Shown: one piece after another, positions 18,650 to 27,088 of the stretch
Layout of the letters: every line of letters begins with the position of its first letter
How positions within the stretch are numbered: the first letter of the stretch is position 1
From: Jiangella gansuensis DSM 44835
GTDB lineage: Bacteria; Actinomycetota; Actinomycetes; Jiangellales; Jiangellaceae
Assembly (NCBI RefSeq): GCF_000515395.1
Contig: NZ_KI911782.1
Location: forward strand, 532,990 to 596,989
Direction of reading: 5' to 3'
Length of the DNA stretch: 64,000 nucleotides
Program-made: the position numbers and the translations under genes
The notes under the pieces: model-generated
The model's database searches: none
Told to the model about the DNA's origin: nothing
The model's input: the letters and a program-made list of their open reading frames with translations, nothing else

Positions 18650-19339
18650 ATGGGTGAGGACCGCTCCGCACTGAGCCGGCCGGACGCCTCCGCGGCGGTG
18701 TCCCATCTCGGCTGGCGTTATCTGCTGGGCCGGTTGCACACCGGCGTCGCCGTCGGGTCCCTGGCCGAGGCGGCCGAGGTCGCGACGACGGCGGCGCAGG
18801 CGGCCGGCACGTCGGCGAGCCTCTCACTCGACCTGCGCCGTGACCGGGTGCTGCTCGCCGTCCAGGACCCAGCGATCGCCGACGTCACCCCGGCCGATGT
18901 CGAGACGGCCGGACGCATCACGACGGCGTTGCTCGCGGCCGGCCGGCACTCCGACCCTGGCCTCGGAGAGGGCGGCCGCGTCGTGCAGTCCCTCGAGATC
19001 GGCATCGACGCCATCGACATCCCGGCCATCCGGCCGTTCTGGAAGGCAGTCCTCGGCTACACCGACGAGCCGGGGCACGAGGGTCCGGAGGACCCCCTGG
19101 TCGACCCTCGCGGCCAGGGTCCGGCCGTGTGGTTCCAACAGATGGACGCACCGAGACCGCAGCGCAACCGCATCCATCTCGACGTGACGGTCCCGCACGA
19201 CGAAGCGGAGAACCGGCTGCGGGCAGCGCTCGCCGCCGGTGGCCGGTTGGTGTTCGACGCCATGGTGCCGGCGTTCTGGGTGCTGGCCGACCCCGAGGGC
19301 AACGAGGCGTGCATCTGCACCTGGCAAGGGCGGGACTGA
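18650..19339 (+). CDS. VOC (glyoxalase/dioxygenase-fold) protein with PCD-like N-terminal domain
   Basis: A 229-aa protein. The C-terminal half (residues 105-229) is a glyoxalase-like VOC module: IDIPAIRPFWKAVLGYTDEPG, WFQQMDAPRPQRNRIHLDVTVPHDEA, WVLADPEGNEACIC. The N-terminal half (15-95) resembles a pterin-carbinolamine dehydratase fold (WRYLLGRLHTGVAVGSLAEAAEVATTAAQ), but the catalytic His-His-Pro is not visible, so it is probably non-catalytic. ATG 18650 follows the repeat region. The PHP gene begins 1 bp after its stop, suggesting co-transcription. No substrate can be assigned. Confidence 0.75.
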   Translation: MGEDRSALSRPDASAAVSHLGWRYLLGRLHTGVAVGSLAEAAEVATTAAQAAGTSASLSLDLRRDRVLLAVQDPAIADVTPADVETAGRITTALLAAGRHSDPGLGEGGRVVQSLEIGIDAIDIPAIRPFWKAVLGYTDEPGHEGPEDPLVDPRGQGPAVWFQQMDAPRPQRNRIHLDVTVPHDEAENRLRAALAAGGRLVFDAMVPAFWVLADPEGNEACICTWQGRD

Positions 19340-19340
19340 G

Positions 19341-20372
19341 GTGAGCGCCGACGCCAACCCGGGCGACGTCCTGCGGCGCATCGCGTACCTGCTGGAGCGG
19401 GCGCGCGAGCCGACGTATCGAGTACGCGCCTTCCGCACCGCGGCGGCCGCAGCGGACACCGTCGGCGGGGCGGAGCTGGCCGAACGGGTCGCCGCAGGCA
19501 CTCTCACCGAGCTGCGTGGCATCGGCAAGGTCACCGCCGAGGTCATCACGGAGGCGCTGGCCGGTGAGGTTCCGGTCTACCTCCGTCGCCTCGAAGCCAC
19601 CGCCGGGCAGCCGGTCGCCGAGGGTGGTGCCGAGGTCCGCGCGGCACTCCGCGGCGACCTGCACACCCATTCGGACTGGTCCGACGGCGGCAGCCCGATC
19701 CCGGAGATGGTGCGTGCGGCGGCCGGGCTCGGCCACCAGTACATCGCGCTGACCGACCACTCGCCCAGGCTCACGGTCGCCAACGGGCTGTCCGTCGAGA
19801 GGCTGCGCCGTCAGCTCGACGTCGTGGCCGAGCTGAACGAGCAGTCCGACGGCATCCGCATCCTCACCGGCATCGAGGTCGACATCAACGAGGACGGGTC
19901 GTTGGACCAGACCGACGAGCTACTCGGCCGGCTCGACGTCGTCGTCGCGAGTGTGCACTCCAAGCTGCGGATGCCCGCGGACGAGATGACCCGCCGTATG
20001 GTCACGGCGATCGCCAACCCGCACGTCGACGTGCTCGGGCACTGCACCGGCCGGCTGGTCACCGGCGGTCGCGGCACCCGGCCGGAGTCCACCTTCGACG
20101 CCGAGCTCGTCTTCGCCGCGTGCGAGCGGTTCGGCGTCGCGGTCGAGATCAACTCCCGGCCGGAGCGGCTCGACCCACCGAAGCGGCTGCTGCGACTTGC
20201 GGTCGAGGCCGGCTGCTCGTTCGCCCTCGACACCGACGCCCACGCGCCCGGCCAGCTGGACTGGCAACCGTACGGGTGTGAGCGGGCGGCCGCGTGTGGC
20301 GTCCCGGTCGAGCGCATCGTCAACACCTGGGCGGTCGACGACCTGCTGGCCTGGACCGGCCGCTCCCGGTGA
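19341..20372 (+). CDS. PHP-domain phosphoesterase with helix-hairpin-helix N-terminus
   Basis: A 343-aa protein. Residues 1-90 carry a PolX-like helix-hairpin-helix region (LRGIGKVTAEVITEAL). Residues 105-330 form a PHP metallophosphoesterase: the metal motif GDLHTHSDWSDGG, TDHSPR, GIEVDINEDG, SVHSKLR, DVLGHCTGR and DTDAHAPGQLD are all present. This is the C-terminal half architecture of PolX polymerases without the polymerase core. Known relatives act on histidinol phosphate or nucleotides, and DNA repair is possible. GTG start; convergent with the MFS gene with no gap. Confidence 0.82.
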   Translation: MSADANPGDVLRRIAYLLERAREPTYRVRAFRTAAAAADTVGGAELAERVAAGTLTELRGIGKVTAEVITEALAGEVPVYLRRLEATAGQPVAEGGAEVRAALRGDLHTHSDWSDGGSPIPEMVRAAAGLGHQYIALTDHSPRLTVANGLSVERLRRQLDVVAELNEQSDGIRILTGIEVDINEDGSLDQTDELLGRLDVVVASVHSKLRMPADEMTRRMVTAIANPHVDVLGHCTGRLVTGGRGTRPESTFDAELVFAACERFGVAVEINSRPERLDPPKRLLRLAVEAGCSFALDTDAHAPGQLDWQPYGCERAAACGVPVERIVNTWAVDDLLAWTGRSR

Positions 20373-21602
20373 TCAACAGGGAGTTGCTACCGCTGGAGGG
20401 GGCGTAGCTTCCTGTCGATCACGGGATGCTGGATCCCGCCGACGGGTCGCGGCGAGGCCGAAGCCGAGTGCCAGCGCCGCCATGGCCGCGCATCCCCACA
20501 GTGCTGCCGTCGGTCCGGCTCCGTCCACCAGCACGCCGAGCACACTCGTCGTGCCGGCGGCGATGCCGATGCTCAGCCCGAGCGCCACCCCGGACGCCAG
20601 CCCAGCGTGCCTCGGCAGAGCGTCCTGGGCGACGATGACCAGCGGATACACGCTGCCCTCGATGGCCAGCCCGATCAGCACCAGCAACGCGACCGCCATG
20701 ACCGTCGTCGACAACGGCAACATCGCCGTCAGCGGTAGCAAGACCGCCACCGAGACCACGATGACCGGGCGGCGGCCATGCCGGTCGCCTAGCCACCCGC
20801 CTGCATAGGTGCCGACGGCACCGGCCACCAGCATCGCGGTGACGGCGGCGCTGCCGAGACCGACGCCCGCGCCGAGCACCTCGTCGAACCACACCGGCGC
20901 GAACGCCATCAGGCCGAAGAGCACCGCGGTGGCGGCCGTCGCACCGGCTGTCGCGTACCCGAACGTCCGCCAGTCGCTGGGGAGACCGGCGAACTCGGCC
21001 TCGGTTGCGTCCGACGCGGGACCTGACGCGTCGATGCCGCGGCCCAGGAGCAGCGCGCCGGCCAGCGGGATCACGGCGACCGCGGCCACGGCCGGTAGCC
21101 CGAACGCGGCACCGAGCGGCACCGCCAGGGCCGGGCCGAGCGCGAAGCCGATGTTGCCGCCCAGTGCGAACACGCCCAGGGCCGAGCCGGGGCTGTCGCC
21201 CGCCGCCGCGCGGGTGGCCCGGATCGCCTCCGGGTGGAAGACCGCTACGCCCAGGCCGCCGGCCAGCAACGCCACCGCGATGGCGGCGAACGACTCCACC
21301 GCGGTCGCCAGCGCCAACCCGCCGGCGGCCATCACCAGGCCGAGCGGCTGCAGCCATGCCGCCCGTACGCGGTCGCCGACCAGCCCGGCGACCGGTTGCA
21401 TCACGGAGGAGGCAAGGCTGCCGGCCAGCACGAGCAGCCCGGCGTCGGCGTAGCTCATGCCGCGGTCGGCGACAAAGAACGGGACCAGTGCCGGGACAGC
21501 GCCCTGGAAGAGGTCAGCGCCCACATGTCCCACGGTCAGCCGGGCCACCCGGCCGCGGTGGACGCCCTGACCGGGCAGCACCCGGTCGAGCACGGCGGTC
21601 AT
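20373..21602 (-). CDS. MFS transporter (fosmidomycin-resistance-like)
   Basis: A 409-aa protein with 12 hydrophobic segments. N-terminal GHVGADLFQGAVPALVPFF and FHPEAIRATRAAAG resemble the Fsr-type fosmidomycin exporters; WLGDRHGRRP is the central MFS signature loop. It is preceded by and overlaps (ATGA) a TetR gene, the common arrangement of a drug-exporter with its repressor. The actual substrate is unknown. Confidence 0.82.
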   Translation of the reverse strand: MTAVLDRVLPGQGVHRGRVARLTVGHVGADLFQGAVPALVPFFVADRGMSYADAGLLVLAGSLASSVMQPVAGLVGDRVRAAWLQPLGLVMAAGGLALATAVESFAAIAVALLAGGLGVAVFHPEAIRATRAAAGDSPGSALGVFALGGNIGFALGPALAVPLGAAFGLPAVAAVAVIPLAGALLLGRGIDASGPASDATEAEFAGLPSDWRTFGYATAGATAATAVLFGLMAFAPVWFDEVLGAGVGLGSAAVTAMLVAGAVGTYAGGWLGDRHGRRPVIVVSVAVLLPLTAMLPLSTTVMAVALLVLIGLAIEGSVYPLVIVAQDALPRHAGLASGVALGLSIGIAAGTTSVLGVLVDGAGPTAALWGCAAMAALALGFGLAATRRRDPASRDRQEATPPPAVATPC

Positions 21603-22174
21603 GGGAGCAGCCCGTTCAGGGCGAGATCGAGAACGGCGCCGGTGGCCCGCTGCGCCGGCCACCGGTGCTCGCGGCGCAGGTGCAGGTACGTCTCGGTGAC
21701 CTGGACGTACAGCACGGTCGCGGCCTCCTCGGGGTTGTCGAAGGTGCGCAGCGAGCCGTCCAACGCGCCGTCGCGCAGCAGCCGCACGATGGGCGCGGTG
21801 AACTCCGCCCGGGTGAGGGAGTCGTCTCCCGGCTCGTGGTAGATCGCGTTGAGTGCGGCGTCGTCCAGTCCGCTCAGCAGGTCGGAGCGTTCGTCGGTGA
21901 GCGCGCACACGGCCTCGACGAGCGCGGTCAGCCGGGTCCGGGCGTCGCCGTCGGCGGCCAGGATGGGCAGCAACCGTGCGCTCTCCTCGCGGACCAGTTC
22001 GTCACGCAGGGCCGCCAGGATGGCCGTTCTCGTCTCGCCGCGTCGGTACAGGGTGACGCGGGTGATGCCGGCCTCCTTGGCGATGTCGGCCATGGAGGCG
22101 GTGCGTAACTCCTGACGCTCGGCGAGCCGCTTGGCGGCTTCGAGCACATCCTGAGACACCCTGTCGTCATTCAC
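21599..22174 (-). CDS. TetR-family repressor of the MFS gene
   Basis: A 191-aa TetR-type regulator. The HTH is at residues 25-50 (SMADIAKEAGITRVTLYRRGETRTAI), with the Y-R replacing the usual Y-Y/H-H; the helical ligand domain follows. GTG start at 22174, with an inverted repeat GATACA-AGG-TGTATC abutting it. It overlaps the MFS gene by 4 bp downstream and is divergent from an alpha/beta hydrolase, so it may control both directions. Confidence 0.85.
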   Translation of the reverse strand: MNDDRVSQDVLEAAKRLAERQELRTASMADIAKEAGITRVTLYRRGETRTAILAALRDELVREESARLLPILAADGDARTRLTALVEAVCALTDERSDLLSGLDDAALNAIYHEPGDDSLTRAEFTAPIVRLLRDGALDGSLRTFDNPEEAATVLYVQVTETYLHLRREHRWPAQRATGAVLDLALNGLLP

Positions 22175-22189
22175 GATACAAGGTGTATC
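22175..22189. promoter_or_regulatory. TetR operator candidate
   Basis: Perfect inverted repeat GATACA-AGG-TGTATC touching the GTG start of the TetR gene. Position and symmetry fit autoregulation. Confidence 0.55.
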
Positions 22190-22310
22190 ACAGGATTCGC
22201 GGTCGAGGAAGACTGTCAGCGGTACGAACGGGTGGTTTCCGGCCTGGTTGCGTGTCGCGGTGGGGGCACATCGCCAGGCGATGGCAGGGGAGCGCGTACT
22301 CTCTGCGCGC

Positions 22311-23012
22311 ATGGACATCATCCTGATCCCGGGCTTCTGGCTCGACGGCTCGTCGTGGAGCCAGGTCACGCCGGTGTTGGAGCAGGCGGGTCACCGGGTG
22401 CGCGCGCTCACGCTGCCAGGGCTGGAGTCAGTCGGGGCTGATCGCAGCGGCATCGGGCTGCGCGATCACGTCGCCGCCACGGTCGCCGCCGTGGACGAGG
22501 TCGACGGCCCCGTCGTGCTGGTGGGGCATTCCGGTGGGAGCGCCATCGCGCACGGTGCCGCCGACGCTCGGCCGGACCGCGTCGCGCGGGTGATTCACGT
22601 CGACTCCATCCCGCTCGCCAACGGTCAGCCGATCAACGCCGCGCTGCCCGTGGTGGACGGCGAGATCCCGCTGCCCGACTGGTCGGAGTTCGCGGTCGAG
22701 GACATGCGGGACCTGGACGACGACCTGCGCGCGGCGTTCCGCGCGCGGGCCATTCCCGAGCCGACGGGCGTGGCCTTCGACCCGCAGGTGCTCACCGACG
22801 ATCGGCGCTACGACGTCCCGGCCACGGTCGTCGCCTGCGAGTTCACCGGCGAGCAGCTGCGGGAGTGGATGGCCGAGGGTGACCCGGATCTCGCGGAAGT
22901 GGCCGCCCTGCGCAAGGTCGAGTACGTCGACGTGCCGACCGGCCACTGGCCGCAGTTCACCAAGCCCGCCGAACTCGCCCAGGCCATCCTCGGGGCGCTC
23001 GACCGCACCTGA
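22311..23012 (+). CDS. alpha/beta hydrolase
   Basis: A 233-aa single-domain hydrolase. Oxyanion region LIPGFWLDGSSW (residues 4-15), nucleophile Ser in the elbow GHSGGSAIAHG, and catalytic His in PTGHWPQFTKP near the C-terminus are present. The family covers esterases and small-molecule amidases (e.g. EstC-like); the substrate cannot be told. ATG 22311 is the only reasonable start for this N-terminus. It is divergent from the TetR gene and convergent with the FAD oxidase. Confidence 0.82.
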   Translation: MDIILIPGFWLDGSSWSQVTPVLEQAGHRVRALTLPGLESVGADRSGIGLRDHVAATVAAVDEVDGPVVLVGHSGGSAIAHGAADARPDRVARVIHVDSIPLANGQPINAALPVVDGEIPLPDWSEFAVEDMRDLDDDLRAAFRARAIPEPTGVAFDPQVLTDDRRYDVPATVVACEFTGEQLREWMAEGDPDLAEVAALRKVEYVDVPTGHWPQFTKPAELAQAILGALDRT

Positions 23013-23038
23013 CGTGCGGTCCGCGAGGCGACGAGCGC

Positions 23039-24415
23039 TCAGCAGGGTGCCGGGGCGATGTTCGCGTTGAGCCGGAACAGGTTGTCCGGGTCGTAGCGCC
23101 GCTTCACCTCGGTCAGCCGGTCCCAGGTGGCGCCGGGATAGGCCTCCCGGATGCGCGCCGGGGCGTCGTCGCCGAGGAAGTTGACGTACGCGCCGGGGCC
23201 GCCGTTCTGGATCCGCTCGGTGAGCTGGACGACCCAGGCCTCGCGCTCGGTCCGCGTCTCGGGGCCGTCGACGAACGCCGCGACGTTGACCATGAAGCCG
23301 CGCCGGCGGTGGGCGTACGCGGTGGCGTCGTCGGGGACCCGCGCGATGGCGCCGCCGAGCGGCCGCAGCTGGGTGACCCGCATCGGAGCCGGGGCCGACG
23401 CGAGTTGCTCGAGGATGCCCTCGACCAGCGGCCGGTCGATCTGGTCGGCGAAGAGCGTGCGGGCCACCGCGACCGGGTGGTAGTCGTTGTCCTCGGGTGG
23501 GAACATCGCCGCGTACGTCATGGGCTGCACCATGTCGACGATGGGCGTGGCCAGGGCCCGGATAGGGGCGAGCACCTTCTCCGCCTCGTCGACGGGCCCT
23601 GCGTAGCAGACCAGCGCGAACGCCACCATGGTGCCGTGCAGTTCCTCCGGCACGAAGGGCATCGGCGGCGCCGGCATGAGGTTGACGATGACCGACAACT
23701 CGTCCGGAGCGGCAGCGGCCTCGGTGAGGAAGCCGTGCACGACGTCCGCGGTGGCCGGGAGCATGAGCATGCCGCCCACGATGCCCGGCAGCTCCCGCAC
23801 CTGGTACTGGAACCGGGTGACGACGCCGAAGTTGCCACCGCCGCCGCGGATGGCCCAGAACAGCTCGGGATGGTTCTCGGCGTCGACCACCAGCACCTGG
23901 CCGTCGGCAGTGACGACCTCGGCCGCCACCACGGCGTCGATGGTGAGGCCGTACTTGCGGGACAGGAACCCGACCCCGCCGCCGGTGGTGATGCCGCCGA
24001 TGCCGACAGTGCCGGTGTCGCCGAAGCCGAGGACCAGCCCGTGCTCGGCGAGCGCCGTGGTGACCTCGCCCGCCGTCAGGCCCGTCTGCGCCCACACGGT
24101 GCCGCCGGCGACGTCGACGTCGAGGTCGCGCAGCGCCGCGAGGTCGAGGGTGATGCCGCCGTCGCTGACGCCGTGGCCGACGGCGCTGTGCCCACCGCTG
24201 CGGACGGAGAGCTCCATGCCGGTGTCGCGAGCCAGGGCGACGACGGCGGCGACCTCCGCGGTGTCGGCGGGGCGAATGACGACGGCGGGGCGGTGGTCGG
24301 CGCCGCCGTAGAAGACGGAGCGGGCGGCATCGTAGCCGTCGTCACCCGGTGCGATGACCTCGCCGGCGAAGTCGGAACGGAGCCGGTCGAGGGAGAGAGT
24401 GGTAGGCGTGCTCAT
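23039..24415 (-). CDS. FAD-binding oxidoreductase (PCMH/BBE family, mono-covalent type)
   Basis: A 458-aa berberine-bridge-type flavoenzyme. The covalent-FAD His lies in LSVRSGGHSAVGHG; FGDTGTVGIGGITTGGGVGFLSRKYGL and AIRGGGGNFGVVTRF are the FAD-binding strands; the C-terminal BBE segment RRYDPDNLFRLNANI is intact. The second (Cys) flavin link of bicovalent members is absent (GLTIDAV). Related enzymes oxidise sugars, phenols or alkaloids. A paralogue that does have the Cys lies at 50782-52152. Confidence 0.85.
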   Translation of the reverse strand: MSTPTTLSLDRLRSDFAGEVIAPGDDGYDAARSVFYGGADHRPAVVIRPADTAEVAAVVALARDTGMELSVRSGGHSAVGHGVSDGGITLDLAALRDLDVDVAGGTVWAQTGLTAGEVTTALAEHGLVLGFGDTGTVGIGGITTGGGVGFLSRKYGLTIDAVVAAEVVTADGQVLVVDAENHPELFWAIRGGGGNFGVVTRFQYQVRELPGIVGGMLMLPATADVVHGFLTEAAAAPDELSVIVNLMPAPPMPFVPEELHGTMVAFALVCYAGPVDEAEKVLAPIRALATPIVDMVQPMTYAAMFPPEDNDYHPVAVARTLFADQIDRPLVEGILEQLASAPAPMRVTQLRPLGGAIARVPDDATAYAHRRRGFMVNVAAFVDGPETRTEREAWVVQLTERIQNGGPGAYVNFLGDDAPARIREAYPGATWDRLTEVKRRYDPDNLFRLNANIAPAPC

Positions 24416-24498
24416 GCGGTCAGGGGTCTCCTTCGCGTGTCGTGGCGCCGTGGCCGGTACGACCCGGGCAGCGTGTCGGGTACGACACTGCCCGGACG

Positions 24499-24531
24499 CG
24501 CTGACAGATCGCTCACAGAACGGTGTCAGCG
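24499..24531. promoter_or_regulatory. inverted repeat upstream of FAD oxidase
   Basis: CGCTGACA and TGTCAGCG form an 8-bp dyad with an 17-bp spacer, about 85 bp upstream of the FAD oxidase start. It could be an operator, but no adjacent regulator gene is evident. The rest of 24416-24660 shows nothing I can name. Confidence 0.3.
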
Positions 24532-24660
24532 CCACGCGCCGGCTGGGCCTCGGACTCCATTCAAGCCGAAGCCACCGACAAGGTCGGAACGGTTTTCGCG
24601 CACAGCTCGACCGGCCGGGGCGCGTGGAGCGGGCCGGACGGACTGGGTAGCCTGTGCCCG

Positions 24661-24733
24661 GGGCCTCTAGCTCAATTGGCAGAGCAGCGGACTTTTAATC
24701 CGCGGGTTCAGGGTTCGATCCCCTGGGGGCCCA
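24661..24733 (+). tRNA. tRNA-Lys (anticodon TTT)
   Basis: A full 73-nt cloverleaf: acceptor GGGCCTC / GGGGCCC (one G-T pair), D-arm with AGCTCAATTGGCAGAGC, anticodon stem GCGGA / TCCGC enclosing CTTTTAA (anticodon TTT), T-arm CAGGG-TTCGATC-CCCTG and discriminator A. CCA is not encoded (ACC T follows). Confidence 0.97.
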
Positions 24734-24763
24734 CCTCTGGTTCGGAGACTTCGCATACGACCG

Positions 24764-24784
24764 ATCCGCAGGTTCACGGTTCGA
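24764..24784 (+). repeat. degenerate partial copy of tRNA-Lys 3' region
   Basis: TCCGCAGGTTCACGGTTCGA repeats the tRNA-Lys stretch TCCGCGGGTTCAGGGTTCGA with two mismatches, 31 nt after the tRNA end. It may be a decayed attachment-site scar or a chance tandem duplication. Confidence 0.45.
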
Positions 24785-24871
24785 GGTCATCGTCATGACG
24801 AGTGCCTTCAGAGGTCCACGTGATTCGTGCGCGGCACCAGCACCGTCGCCCTGGTCTCCGGGGCGGCAAGC

Positions 24872-24904
24872 GACGTGTCGGCCCTTGGCTCGAACCGACA
24901 CGTC
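24872..24904. repeat. perfect 10-bp-arm inverted repeat
   Basis: GACGTGTCGG (24872-24881) and CCGACACGTC (24895-24904) pair perfectly over 10 bp with a 13-nt loop. It lies in the 355-bp gap between tRNA-Lys and the GAF-ANTAR gene. There is no T-tract, so a protein site or an RNA hairpin is as likely as a terminator. Confidence 0.5.
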
Positions 24905-24964
24905 TAGCCGAAGCTCCGTCGCGCGCCGAAACGGCGGCTTGCTGTAACGTACCCGCTCGACGAA

Positions 24965-24993
24965 TTGACATGTGCCCGCCTGCGTGTTCTACA
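24965..24993 (+). promoter_or_regulatory. sigma70-like promoter candidate
   Basis: TTGACA (perfect -35) is followed after 17 bp by TCTACA, a plausible -10, about 96 bp upstream of the GAF-ANTAR start. This would leave a 5' leader of roughly 90 nt. Confidence 0.4.
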
Positions 24994-25088
24994 GGCATGG
25001 GGCGACGAACGACCTGTCGCTGCGTTTCCGTGGTGAAGTCTCGTTGGGATCGCCGACACCTTGAGGGCTGTGGGAGGGGGCAACCGAG

Positions 25089-25784
25089 GTGATGGACCGC
25101 TATCAGTTCAACCGACTCTTGGCCGAGGCAGCGCGCGACATGGCGGACGAGCCGGGCACGCAGCTCACATTGGACCGGGCTGTTCTGATGGCCACCGACA
25201 TCATCGAGAACTGCGACCTTGCCGGAATCTCCCTCGTCCACCGGAGCGGGATCGACACCCCCGCCGCCAGTCACAAACAACTCCGGCAGATCGACGAGTT
25301 GCAGTACGAGCTGAACGAAGGTCCCTGCCTCGATGCTCTGAAACAGACCGACGTGTTGGCCGTCACCAACCTGGCCGAAGACCCCCGCTGGCCGAACTGG
25401 GGGCCCCGCATCGCCGCCGAGCTCGACATCCACTCCTCGATGAGCTTCCGGCTCTTCACGACCGGCGAGAACCTGGGTGCGCTTAACCTCTACGCCACCA
25501 AGATCGACGCCTTCAGTCACGAGGATCTCCTCGACGGGCTCGCGTTGGCCGCTCACGCAGCAGTCGCGCTGGCGGCGGCCGTCGAGGAGGACCATCTGCA
25601 CCGAGCGTTGGATACCCGCCGCATGATTGGCGAGGCGACCGGCATTCTCCGCGAACGCTACGGCCTCACCACCGGCCAGGCATGGGGCGTCCTGCGCCGC
25701 ATCTCCTCCCATCACAACATCAAGCTCCACCAGGTGGCCGAGCAACTCGTCGACATCGGCACTCTCCCCGACAGCAGCGGATGA
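25089..25784 (+). CDS. GAF-ANTAR regulator (1 of 3)
   Basis: A 231-aa protein. A GAF sensor domain spans residues 20-160 (CDLAGISLVHRSG, NEGPCLDALKQTDVLAVTNLAEDPRWPNWGP, SSMSFRLFTTGENLGALNLYA); an ANTAR RNA-binding domain follows (ALDTRRMIGEATGILRERYG). ANTAR domains bind paired RNA hairpins and prevent termination. GTG 25089 and ATG 25092 are adjacent in-frame starts; GGAGG at 25073 favours GTG. The protein has no kinase partner here. Confidence 0.87.
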   Translation: MMDRYQFNRLLAEAARDMADEPGTQLTLDRAVLMATDIIENCDLAGISLVHRSGIDTPAASHKQLRQIDELQYELNEGPCLDALKQTDVLAVTNLAEDPRWPNWGPRIAAELDIHSSMSFRLFTTGENLGALNLYATKIDAFSHEDLLDGLALAAHAAVALAAAVEEDHLHRALDTRRMIGEATGILRERYGLTTGQAWGVLRRISSHHNIKLHQVAEQLVDIGTLPDSSG

Positions 25785-25790
25785 TCGGAT

Positions 25791-25805
25791 GGCTCGAACC
25801 GAGCC
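25791..25805 (+). terminator. weak hairpin after GAF-ANTAR gene
   Basis: GGCTCG-AAC-CGAGCC, a perfect 6-bp stem with a 3-nt loop, 6 nt after the stop codon. No T-run follows, so termination is only possible, not certain. Confidence 0.3.
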
Positions 25806-25938
25806 AGCAGGTGTGCGCCAGAATCTCGGCCGCGTTGAGCGAGGCGGAACGCACTCTCATGCCGATGACCGGCGGGGCCCTCTGACGGTCCACGCTGGTT
25901 GAGGCTGGTTCGACCGACAGAGACGGGCCCAGCTCAGA

Positions 25939-27066
25939 TCATGGGAGCAGTCGGTAGAAGCGCCAGTAGTCGGTGTCGATCGGCAGGGTCTGCACATCGC
26001 GGAAGCCTGCCTGGAGGGCATAGTGACGAAGCACCGAGGGGCGCATCACGGCCCCGGTGGCCGCGGTCTGAGGGTCTGCCATGGCGCCGGGTAGGCAGGA
26101 AACCACGCTCCAGCCGTACTCGGTTCGTTCCCGGAGCGAGGCGGGTGCGGCGAACTCCTCGTTGACCAACCCGTCGACCACGAGCATGATCCCGTCCTGG
26201 GCGAGGATCTGCCGGGCGGCACCGAGCGCGTCGACGGGCCGCGACATGTCGTGCAGGGCCTCGAAGATGGTCACCAGGTCATACCCGCCCGGATTCCCGA
26301 GGTTGGCGGCGTCAGCGACTGAGAACGTCACGCGATCGGCCACGCCGGACCGTTCGGCATTCCGGCGAGCGGCGGTGATGGCGTCGGGGTCGAGGTCAAC
26401 GCCGTCCACGTGGACGCTGGGGTACGCGCGCGCCATGGCGATGCTCGACCAGCCGGTGCCGCACGCCACGTCGGCGACCCGTGCCGGCGGTTCTGCCCGT
26501 AGCCGGACGTCGACGTCGGCGATCGCGGGAAGCCATTCGTTGCCGAGCAGGTTGATGAACCGGGACCGGTTGGGGTCCGCCCGACCCTCCGGCTCCCACG
26601 GCAGGGGCGGCGGCGCATTCCCAGCTCGGAACGCATCCACCAGCTGCGGAAGCCGGCGCCCAGCGCGCACGAGGTCCACTGCGACGTGGGCCTCGTACCG
26701 GACATCGTCGGGGTCGGCGAGGACAGGGATGTGCTCCGCCGGCAACCGGTACCGCCGAACGAGCGGGTCCGCCCGCGGTTCGTCGACATCGATGAGTCCG
26801 CTCACCGCGTGCTGCTCGAGCCATTCACGTGCGTAACGCTCGGCTGTCCCCGTCCGGTCGGCAAGCTGCGAGGAGCTGGCCGGACCACCCTCTGCCAGCG
26901 CCCGGTACAGCCCGAGCCGTACGCCGAGGTAGATCGTGTACAGCTCCAACGCCGCAACGGCACTGTTGGACATCCGCTCGCGCAGGGCCTCCGTGCGGTC
27001 CACGCCGGGACGCGAATCCACGGGGGCGCTCCGCGTGTCGAACGGTTCGGGTTCGCTCTCGGACAT
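25939..27066 (-). CDS. class I SAM-dependent methyltransferase
   Basis: A 375-aa protein. An N-terminal winged-helix-like dimerisation region (residues 35-105, AALELYTIYLGVRLGLYRAL; SQLADRTGTAERYAREWLEQHAVSGL) precedes the Rossmann methyltransferase domain with motif I RVADVACGTGWSSIAMA (about 195-211), the acidic motif II DGVDLDPDA and LVTIFEALHDM. The layout is like O-methyltransferases and related UbiE-type enzymes acting on small molecules. ATG 27066 follows GGGAGG at 8 nt. Gap of 22 bp from the upstream RibD-type gene on the same strand, so probably one transcript and one operator. Confidence 0.82.
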   Translation of the reverse strand: MSESEPEPFDTRSAPVDSRPGVDRTEALRERMSNSAVAALELYTIYLGVRLGLYRALAEGGPASSSQLADRTGTAERYAREWLEQHAVSGLIDVDEPRADPLVRRYRLPAEHIPVLADPDDVRYEAHVAVDLVRAGRRLPQLVDAFRAGNAPPPLPWEPEGRADPNRSRFINLLGNEWLPAIADVDVRLRAEPPARVADVACGTGWSSIAMARAYPSVHVDGVDLDPDAITAARRNAERSGVADRVTFSVADAANLGNPGGYDLVTIFEALHDMSRPVDALGAARQILAQDGIMLVVDGLVNEEFAAPASLRERTEYGWSVVSCLPGAMADPQTAATGAVMRPSVLRHYALQAGFRDVQTLPIDTDYWRFYRLLP

Positions 27067-27088
27067 CACCGCCACCTCCCGGTACAGC

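Noticed and set aside
24661..24733. tRNA with another identity (reading TTTTA as Stop or Phe anticodon)
   Set aside because: The 7-nt loop CTTTTAA is fixed by the GCGGA/TCCGC stem, giving anticodon TTT (Lys).
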